Source of the DNA: DATLZB01 sp035574175
GTDB taxonomy: Bacteria > Pseudomonadota > Alphaproteobacteria > Rhizobiales > Hyphomicrobiaceae
Assembly (NCBI GenBank): GCA_035574175.1
Contig: DATLZB010000147.1
Span: 1 to 12,283, forward strand
Length of the DNA: 12,283 nucleotides
Reading direction: 5' to 3'
Shown here: positions 8,099 to 12,283 of the stretch, in pieces
Layout: each line of letters begins with the position of its first letter
Numbering within the stretch: position 1 is the stretch's first letter
Position numbers and translations under genes: made by a program
The notes under the pieces: model-generated
What the model was told of the DNA's origin: nothing
Databases searched by the model: none
The model's input: only the letters and a program-made list of their open reading frames with translations

Positions 8099-8319
8099 CG
8101 GCACGACGGCCTCGAGAAGGACTGTCCGGGGTCTCGCGCTTTCGGCGGCAGGGGCGAACCTCCAGGGTTGATTGCGCCAAAGACCGCAGGCCGCGACCAA
8201 AAGGTTCCAGACTCGCGTGGCCGTTCGCGACTGTGGGTGTCTGCGGCCCAGCGGCTCGGCCCAAGCCTGGTCGGTTGCCGGCCGGGCCGGCCTTCGCTTT
8301 TGGCTTGCGTGCGCAGCGC
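8099..8319. other. Convergent intergenic region after smpB, mostly dispersed repeat
   Basis: The 221 bases between the smpB stop and the last gene of the minus-strand cluster hold one copy of the repeat described at 8152-8230. Weaker similarity to the other copy continues to about 8319, including a GGCCGG(G)CCGGCC palindrome at 8280-8292 followed by GGCC-TTCGCT-TTTG-like sequence. No gene was recognised here. The palindrome lacks enough spacing for a strong hairpin and is not called as a terminator. Confidence 0.6.
8152..8230 (-). repeat. Dispersed intergenic repeat, copy 1 (no gene behind it)
   Basis: Positions 8152-8212 match 11407-11467 at 59 of 61 bases without gaps; the only differences are 8183 and 8184. 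Similarity continues less strictly to TTCGCGA at 8224-8230. Orientation is given relative to copy 2, where the repeat leads into the cupin start codon. Here the base triplet in the place of ATG is CTG, and no gene follows on the minus strand; instead the 3' end of smpB lies antisense. The copy holds GGAAC (8208-8204), a 17-base spacer and CGGT (8186-8183), plus nested inverted repeats GAACCT/AGGTTC and TGCG/CGCA. Confidence 0.85.
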
Positions 8320-8340
8320 TTAGTTCGCGTGTGCAGCGCT
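8301..8340. repeat. 20-bp imperfect tandem duplication over the methyltransferase stop
   Basis: 8301-8320 and 8321-8340 agree at 16 of 20 bases, with TGCGCAGCGCT against TGTGCAGCGCT in their right halves. The stop codon of the neighbouring methyltransferase (8320-8322, minus strand) straddles the junction, and its last six residues (SAAHAN) are encoded by the right unit. Confidence 0.7.
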
Positions 8341-9129
8341 CGCCCCGGGTGGCTTGCGCATTGCAATTTCGACGGCCCTGGCGCCCAGCGCGGAGGCGAT
8401 ACTGCGCGTGGCGGCGCTGGGGCTGCCGGCGAAGTAGTCGAAGCTGCGCAGCACCTTGACGTCGGTGAAGCCCACCCTTCGGACGAGGTCGAGGCAATCG
8501 TCCGTGGTCATTGCTCCGACCACACACTCGGCCCACAGTTGCGGGTTGCTGCGGGCCTTCTCACCGACGGGGCGCGAGACGAGGACGTCCGCGATCTGAA
8601 CCCGCCCGGCGGGCCGCAAAACACGGTAGATCTCCGCGAAAGCCCTGGGTTTGTCGGGCACCAGGTTGAGGACACCATTGCTGGTGACGACGTCCACGCT
8701 GGCATCGGGGAGCGGGATCGCTTCGGCGTTGCCCTCAATGGCCTCCACGTTGGCGGCTGCGACGAGGGCAACGTTTCGCCGCAACTTGTCGATCATTTCC
8801 GGGGTCAGGTCGAGCGCCAGCACGCGTCCGTGCGCTCCCGCGAGCCGGGCGGCAATGATGGCGTCAGTGCCGGAGCCGGAGCCGACGTCGAGGACGACGT
8901 CGCCGGGCCGAATCAGGCCCGCGGCGAAGGGGCAACCGACCCCGGCGAAGGATTCGAGCGCGCTTGCCGGTACGCCCTCGATCAGGCTCTCCGGATAGCC
9001 GACGTAGAGGCAGGCCGTCCGGCCGGTCGGGAAATGAAACTGCTTGGAGGGCGCCGTTGCCACCTCACGGTACATTTGGCGCACGGCACTCAGGATCTGC
9101 TCCTTGTCGAATCCCACGATGGCGACCAT
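8320..9129 (-). CDS. ArsM-like SAM-dependent methyltransferase, paralogue 1
   Basis: This 269-residue class I methyltransferase has motif I at residues 79-89 (VLDVGSGSGTD), an acidic Asp107 after the second strand, and SNGVLNL at 150-156. Overall layout resembles UbiE and arsenite methyltransferase (ArsM). Of the ArsM cysteines, only the one in LWAEC (Cys202) is kept; the others are replaced by Val64 in SFAGVG and Gly152 in SNGV. Arsenite is therefore not a safe substrate call. The N-terminal segment (MYREVA, FHF-x-x-GR, ESFAGVG) is shared with the other cluster methyltransferase, with which it aligns without gaps to residue 206 at roughly 40% identity by hand count. ATG 9129 has GGAGG 6 bases upstream. 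It follows the anti-sigma gene by 27 bases and is the last gene of the cluster. Probably cytosolic; substrate unknown. Confidence 0.85.
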   Translation of the reverse strand: MVAIVGFDKEQILSAVRQMYREVATAPSKQFHFPTGRTACLYVGYPESLIEGVPASALESFAGVGCPFAAGLIRPGDVVLDVGSGSGTDAIIAARLAGAHGRVLALDLTPEMIDKLRRNVALVAAANVEAIEGNAEAIPLPDASVDVVTSNGVLNLVPDKPRAFAEIYRVLRPAGRVQIADVLVSRPVGEKARSNPQLWAECVVGAMTTDDCLDLVRRVGFTDVKVLRSFDYFAGSPSAATRSIASALGARAVEIAMRKPPGASAAHAN

Positions 9130-9156
9130 GGCAAGCCTCCGTCGGGCGTGCTGACC

Positions 9157-9396
9157 TCAGAACTCGTCGAGCAGCATCATCAAGCGGCGCTGCAACGTCG
9201 GCGGAAGAGGCTCCGAACCGAGTGCCGCGATCTTCTGCCGAATGAGCCTTTCGAACTCCGCGCGCGAGCAGCAGCCGCGGCATTCTTCGAGGTGGCGATC
9301 GATGTCGGCGCGCCTTTTCGCGTCCAACTCCCCGTCGAGGTGGTCGAAGAGGTGGGCAACGACCTCCTCGCAACTGATCTTGTCTTGGTCACTCAC
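9157..9396 (-). CDS. Zinc-binding (ZAS) anti-sigma factor
   Basis: The 79-residue protein carries the ZAS signature H35-x3-C39-x2-C42, with Cys9 upstream and an extra Cys43. Spacing matches RsrA of Streptomyces (Cys11, His37, Cys41, Cys44), a zinc protein that releases its sigma factor when the cysteines are oxidised. There is no membrane span, so it acts in the cytosol. GTG 9396 is chosen because AAGGAG lies 7 bases upstream (minus strand, 9409-9404). The start overlaps the end of the sigma gene by 8 bases (GTGAGTGA), the usual arrangement for stoichiometric co-translation of a sigma and its inhibitor. Thiol- or metal-responsive release is an inference from the motif. Confidence 0.85.
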   Translation of the reverse strand: MSDQDKISCEEVVAHLFDHLDGELDAKRRADIDRHLEECRGCCSRAEFERLIRQKIAALGSEPLPPTLQRRLMMLLDEF

Positions 9397-9982
9397 CAGC
9401 GTGCTCCTTATGGGGGCTCATTGGCCACAGTCCTGCGGCCTGTGCCTGCTCCCACAGGGCACGCTGCAGGAGCGAGCGCGCCCGGCTCAGGCGGGATCGT
9501 ACCGTTCCGACCGGTACATCGAGAATCTCGGCGACCTCGGCATAGGAATGGCCGTGCATTTCCACCAGCACCACGACCGTCCGATAACACTCGGGCAGCG
9601 CCGCCAGAGCTTGCTCGAGGTCCTCGCGCAGCAGCTTGTTGATCAACTCCTGCTCAGGATTGCTCCACCACAGCAGGAACGGCTGGTGCAGCTGCTCGTA
9701 AAGGGAGAACTGATCGCAATCGGCTTCCGCCTCGCGGGTCGCCGGCTCTTCGCGCTTGCGCCGGCGGTCGCTGACGAAGGTGTTGGCGAGGATACGGAAG
9801 ATCCATTTCTCGAAGCATTGAAGGTCCTGCAGCTGGGGGAAGGCCGCCCACGCCTTGGCGACGGTCTCCGCGACCAGGTCTTCCGCGTCCGCCGCGTTGC
9901 GGGTCAGTCGCAAGGCCGAGCCATAGAGGCGCGCTGCCAGTCGCTCGATCTCGGAACAGAAGAAGGCGCGCCGGTCGTTCAT
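9389..9982 (-). CDS. ECF-type RNA polymerase sigma factor
   Basis: This 197-residue sigma-70 family protein has only regions 2 and 4. Region 2 spans about residues 14-77 (LYGSALRLTRNAADAEDLV, then KWIFRILANTFVSDRRRK). Region 4 spans about 120-175 (ALAALPECYRTVVVL, then helix-turn-helix SYAEVAEILDVPVGTVRSRLSRAR). The linker contains NPEQEL, as in SigR-like ECF sigmas paired with ZAS anti-sigmas. ATG 9982 is preferred because AGGGG stands about 6-7 bases upstream. An ATG at 10030 would add 16 residues that lack family character and has no ribosome-binding site. It lies 78 bases after the upstream methyltransferase gene and overlaps the anti-sigma gene. It probably directs transcription of its own cluster; targets elsewhere cannot be judged here. 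Confidence 0.93.
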   Translation of the reverse strand: MNDRRAFFCSEIERLAARLYGSALRLTRNAADAEDLVAETVAKAWAAFPQLQDLQCFEKWIFRILANTFVSDRRRKREEPATREAEADCDQFSLYEQLHQPFLLWWSNPEQELINKLLREDLEQALAALPECYRTVVVLVEMHGHSYAEVAEILDVPVGTVRSRLSRARSLLQRALWEQAQAAGLWPMSPHKEHAGE

Positions 9983-10031
9983 CGGCTGCCCCTGACATGG
10001 GCAGGATGAGGATGTAACACGCATTCCCATG

Positions 10032-10046
10032 CCGGTGGAGTACCGG
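10032..10046. other. Small inverted repeat after methyltransferase 2
   Basis: CCGGT (10032-10036), a 5-base loop and ACCGG (10042-10046) form a short GC-rich hairpin 15 bases after the upstream methyltransferase stop and 49 bases before the sigma start. No T-run follows on the minus strand. It could stabilise an mRNA end or partly attenuate read-through, but its size makes chance possible. Confidence 0.35.
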
Positions 10047-10060
10047 TCCTTAGGAGGCGG

Positions 10061-10837
10061 CTAAGGCTTTGAAGCGAGCAGGGAGATGCTCTTGACGCCG
10101 AACTTCCTGCTTGCGCTCTGCGCGTTGTCGGAAATGAACCGGTAGCTCGGATTGTCCACCACCGTTGCCACCTTCAGGCCGGCGGCCTCGATCTGGCGGC
10201 GGTAGATGTCCTGCTGCGCGGCACCGCCGATGCAGGCGGCCCACAGTGTGGAGTTGCATACGATGCTCTGCGGCAGCTCAACCTCGGTGACAATGTCGGC
10301 GAGGGCGAGCCGGCCGCCCGGCTTGAGCAGGCGGGCGACCTCGCGGAACACGGCGGCCTTGTCGGTGGCAAGGTTGATAACACCGTTGCTGATCACCACG
10401 TCGGCCGTCCCATCGGGAGCCGGCACGTGGTCGATATAACCCTCGACATAGCTCACGTTGGCGAACCCGTCGCGCACGCGCAGCCGTTCGGCCTTGGCCC
10501 GCTGCTCGTCGGTCATATCGACGCCGATCACCTTGCCGCCCGGTCCGACCTTGAGGGCGGCGATGAACGTATCCATGCCAGAGCCGCTGCCCAAATCGAT
10601 GACCGTCTCCCCCTTCTTGAGGTCGGCAAGGTGAAAGTAATAGCCGACGCCGGCAAAGGACTCGATGGCCTCGGAGGGGATCCGGTCGAGGTCGGCGGGC
10701 GGATAACCGAGTCGCTCGGCGAGTGCCCGGCCCATCTCGAAATGGAATTCGCCGTGCGGGTTCTCGGCGACGTTGCGGTACATCGCCTTGACCTTGGCTT
10801 CAAGCTCTTTGGGATCGAAGCGGACTGACGTGGTCAT
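10061..10837 (-). CDS. ArsM-like SAM-dependent methyltransferase, paralogue 2
   Basis: The 258-residue product has SAM motif I at residues 79-89 (VIDLGSGSGMD), the acidic Asp107 in GVDMT, SNGVINL at 150-156 and LLKPGGR near 170-176. Key positions have the same residue numbers as in the last gene of the cluster, showing a paralogous pair. Relative to ArsM it keeps Cys202 (LWAAC-x-GGA) but has Val64 and Gly152 in place of the other two conserved cysteines. It resembles arsenite methyltransferases in GVDMT and SNGVINL but is unlikely to be a standard one. ATG 10837 has AAGGAG 7 bases upstream (10850-10845). It follows the cupin gene by 80 bases and precedes the sigma gene. The divergent C-terminus (after residue 206) suggests the two paralogues differ in substrate. 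Confidence 0.86.
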   Translation of the reverse strand: MTTSVRFDPKELEAKVKAMYRNVAENPHGEFHFEMGRALAERLGYPPADLDRIPSEAIESFAGVGYYFHLADLKKGETVIDLGSGSGMDTFIAALKVGPGGKVIGVDMTDEQRAKAERLRVRDGFANVSYVEGYIDHVPAPDGTADVVISNGVINLATDKAAVFREVARLLKPGGRLALADIVTEVELPQSIVCNSTLWAACIGGAAQQDIYRRQIEAAGLKVATVVDNPSYRFISDNAQSASRKFGVKSISLLASKP

Positions 10838-10905
10838 GGTGGCGCTCCTTGCGATCGGGGCCCCAGCAATGGCGGCGCCAGCAGCCGAGCCGCGCGGCGC
10901 CCCCC

Positions 10906-10917
10906 CGTGCGCGCACG
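10906..10917. repeat. 12-bp perfect palindrome after the cupin stop
   Basis: CGTGCGCGCACG reads the same on both strands and abuts the cupin stop codon at 10918-10920. It is followed on the minus strand by a G-run, not T, so it is not an intrinsic terminator. It may be a protein-binding site or chance in GC-rich DNA. Confidence 0.45.
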
Positions 10918-11406
10918 CTATTGCTTCTGCTGGCGGGGATCGTCCTTGGGATTGACGTAGGTGAGGCTCCAGGGGCCGGTGCTGTTAAGCTGGAGCACCG
11001 TGTCCTCGTCAGCGTAGGCAAAGTGTGGGGTGCCCGGCGACAGAGCGAAGAAGCTGCCGGCCGGGAGGACCTTGGCCTTGCTCTTGTCGGCGGCCTCGCC
11101 CATCCCCAGCCGAAACGTGCCCGAGATCACGGTCACCACCTCGGGCTTGGGATGGGTGTGGGGAGGAATGTGATAGTCCTTCGGCAGCTTCAGGCGGAGC
11201 GCAAACAGTTCTTCCTTGCCGGGGTCGCCGTAGAGCACGGCGGCCTGTGCCCCCGCCGGGATCGAAGCGGGTGCTGCCGCCCATTTGATTTCCTGTGGCG
11301 CCAGCACTTTGTCGGCATGCATGGTCTGGGCAAGGGCTGCGGCCGGCGCGGCAAGGCACATCGCGGCAAGCGCGCTGGGTGCAAGAACGGCGCGTGTCGA
11401 TGTCAT
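10918..11406 (-). CDS. Exported cupin-domain protein
   Basis: This 162-residue protein has an N-terminal signal peptide (hydrophobic ALAAMCLAAPAAALAQ, likely cut after ALA near residue 26) and a single cupin domain. Cupin motif 1 supplies His83 and His85 (HIPPHTH) and Glu89; motif 2 supplies His128 (SPGTPHFAYADED). All four metal ligands are present, so a mononuclear metal site in the periplasm is likely. The cysteine in the signal region is not in a convincing lipobox. The reaction is unknown; such small exported cupins may be metal-dependent oxygenases or binding proteins. ATG 11406 has TGGAGG about 7 bases upstream, supplied by the dispersed repeat. It is the first gene of the minus-strand cluster, and the adjacent ECF-like promoter would make it the gene closest to sigma control. 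Confidence 0.86.
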   Translation of the reverse strand: MTSTRAVLAPSALAAMCLAAPAAALAQTMHADKVLAPQEIKWAAAPASIPAGAQAAVLYGDPGKEELFALRLKLPKDYHIPPHTHPKPEVVTVISGTFRLGMGEAADKSKAKVLPAGSFFALSPGTPHFAYADEDTVLQLNSTGPWSLTYVNPKDDPRQQKQ

Positions 11407-11487
11407 GGGCGAACCTCCAGGGTTGATTGCGCCAAAGGACGCAGGCCGCGACCAAAAGGTTCCAGACCCAGGAATGGCGGTTCGCGA
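11407..11487 (-). repeat. Dispersed intergenic repeat, copy 2 (leader of the cupin gene)
   Basis: Positions 11407-11467 match 8152-8212 at 59 of 61 bases; similarity continues with a 2-base length difference to TTCGCGA at 11481-11487. Past that, both copies share a GGCCGG-type palindrome and GGCCTTCGCT, but copy 1 has about 30-40 extra bases. The right end abuts the cupin ATG and provides its ribosome-binding site. On the plus strand the core can fold as three nested stems: GAACCT/AGGTTC, GGTTG/CGACC with one G-U pair, and TGCG/CGCA. The two base differences between copies (11438 and 11439) fall in the terminal loop. Confidence 0.85.
11438..11463 (-). promoter_or_regulatory. Candidate ECF-sigma promoter for the cupin-led cluster
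   Basis: On the minus strand GGAAC (11463-11459), a 17-base spacer and CGTC (11441-11438) fit the general ECF pattern, in which GGAAC-type -35 and CGTT/CGTC-type -10 elements stand 16-17 bases apart. A start about 7 bases downstream would give a leader of roughly 25 bases that still contains TGGAGG before ATG 11406, a normal arrangement. Whether the local sigma factor or a general-stress EcfG-type sigma reads it cannot be told. Confidence 0.45.
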
Positions 11488-11623
11488 TTGGAGATGCTCT
11501 ATGGCCGGCGGCCTTCGCTCTTGACCTCGCACGTTCAGCGTTCGTCGGCTCGGCTTTGCCGGCGGCGCTCGCTATTATCCACGCCGGCGACCGAGCAGCG
11601 CCGTCCCAGACCTCGGAGACGTT

Positions 11624-12283
11624 ATGGCCCATGATCTGCGCGCCCGCTTCCGCATCGAGCCCGGCGCACATGCCCACCTCGGTGAGCGCAATCCTGCCGA
11701 TGCGTCCGCCTTCCCCGATCGCGAGACGGCCGCGGAGCGCTGCGCGGCGGATGCCATGGCCATCAACGAGCTGCAGGACCGCCTGTACGCCGAGGGCCGC
11801 CGCGCGCTGCTCATCGTGCTGCAGGGCGTAGATACCGCCGGCAAGGACGGCACCATACGCCATGTGTTCAACGCGACCGGGCCGCTCGGCGTCACCGTCG
11901 CCTCGTTCCGTCGGCCGAGCGAGGAGGAGCTTTCCCACGACTTTCTCTGGCGCGCGCATCTTGCTTGCCCGCGTCGCGGCTTCATCGGCATCTTCAACCG
12001 GTCGCACTACGAGGATGTGCTCGTCGCCCGCGTGCGCAGGCTTGCCCCGATCGACGACATCGAACGGCGCTATGCCCAGATCAATGCCTTCGAGCAGATG
12101 CTGGTCGAGAACGGCACCACCGTGCTGAAGTTCATGTTGCACATCTCGAAGAAGGAGCAGGGCGAGCGGCTGCGGGACCGGCTCGAGGAGGCAAACAGCC
12201 GCTGGAAGTTCGATCCGCGCGACCTCGAGGACCGGCGGCTGTGGGACGAGTATCAGGCCGCCTACGAGGTCATGCTCCACAAG
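11624..12283 (+). CDS. PPK2-family polyphosphate:nucleotide phosphotransferase (3' partial)
   Basis: The frame is open from ATG 11624 to the window end (220 codons, no stop), so the C-terminus is missing. A ribosome-binding site GGAG lies 5 bases before the ATG. The Walker A motif is GVDTAGKD at residues 68-75 and the Walker B region is GFIGIFNRSHYEDVL at 119-133. Between them lie the lid-like RRPSEEEL and DFLWR segments, and FKFMLHISK-like residues (KFMLHISKKEQ) follow later. This pattern fits the PPK2-related group that transfers phosphate between polyphosphate and nucleotides in the cytosol. Direction (ADP or AMP use, or GTP synthesis) cannot be assigned. It is divergent from the stress-type cluster, with 217 bases between start codons. 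Confidence 0.9.
   Translation, partial: MAHDLRARFRIEPGAHAHLGERNPADASAFPDRETAAERCAADAMAINELQDRLYAEGRRALLIVLQGVDTAGKDGTIRHVFNATGPLGVTVASFRRPSEEELSHDFLWRAHLACPRRGFIGIFNRSHYEDVLVARVRRLAPIDDIERRYAQINAFEQMLVENGTTVLKFMLHISKKEQGERLRDRLEEANSRWKFDPRDLEDRRLWDEYQAAYEVMLHK

Noticed and set aside
8152..8212. tRNA or tRNA fragment, because of GGTTC-like sequence in the repeat
   Set aside because: No acceptor stem, anticodon arm or correct spacing can be drawn on either strand.
8276..8301. GGCCGG(G)CCGGCC with following Ts as a terminator for smpB
   Set aside because: The palindrome leaves no proper loop, the T-run is interrupted, and the sequence belongs to the dispersed repeat.
8056..9642. 528-codon plus-strand frame across the methyltransferase, anti-sigma and sigma genes
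   Set aside because: It crosses three well-supported minus-strand genes and starts inside smpB; an antisense shadow.
10004..10028. GGGAAT on the minus strand as a SigR-type -35 for the sigma gene
   Set aside because: No GTT-like -10 is found at 17-19 bases downstream; the match is to one element only.
8320..10837. Naming either methyltransferase arsM
   Set aside because: Two of the three arsenic-binding cysteines are replaced, and no arsenic resistance gene such as arsR, arsC or an efflux pump is nearby.
11009..12280. 423-codon minus-strand frame running from opposite PPK2 into the cupin gene
   Set aside because: PPK2 on the plus strand has Walker motifs and a ribosome-binding site, and the cupin is read in another frame.

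Overview
The window is high-GC DNA with the gene content of an alphaproteobacterium, most likely Hyphomicrobiales (Rhizobiales). The evidence is a divergent slt-type lytic transglycosylase / dapA pair followed by smpB, an OmpA protein with BON-like repeats, and three copies of a helix-hairpin-helix tail of the kind seen at the end of some rhizobial ribosomal L21 proteins. No species is claimed. Twelve protein genes are supported. The first is cut by the left edge and the last by the right edge. No tRNA, rRNA, transposase or CRISPR array was seen.

Positions 1-3150 (+) hold an envelope gene set: a membrane-anchored BON/OmpA protein, a 32-residue single-span membrane micro-protein, and a membrane-anchored protein with three HhH repeats. 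It ends 5 bases from a convergent alpha/beta hydrolase (3156-4076, -), which lies downstream of a large secreted lytic transglycosylase (4163-6415, -). Across a non-coding gap of roughly 290 bases, dapA (lysine and peptidoglycan precursor synthesis) and smpB (trans-translation) run on the + strand to 8098.

Positions 8320-11406 (-) form a compact five-gene accessory cluster. In transcription order it encodes an exported cupin, an ArsM-like SAM methyltransferase, an ECF sigma factor, a zinc-binding (ZAS) anti-sigma factor overlapping it by 8 bases, and a second methyltransferase paralogous to the first. This looks like a self-contained stress-response unit in which a thiol- or metal-sensing anti-sigma factor controls a sigma factor that drives two methyltransferases and a periplasmic cupin. 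The inducing signal and the substrates are unknown.

The cupin start codon is directly preceded by a sequence that also occurs, 59/61 identical at its core, in the gap between smpB and the last gene of the cluster. It contains an ECF-like promoter (GGAAC-N17-CGTC) and nested inverted repeats. One copy therefore lies just before the cluster and the other just after it. A divergent PPK2-type polyphosphate kinase gene starts at 11624 (+) and runs off the window.
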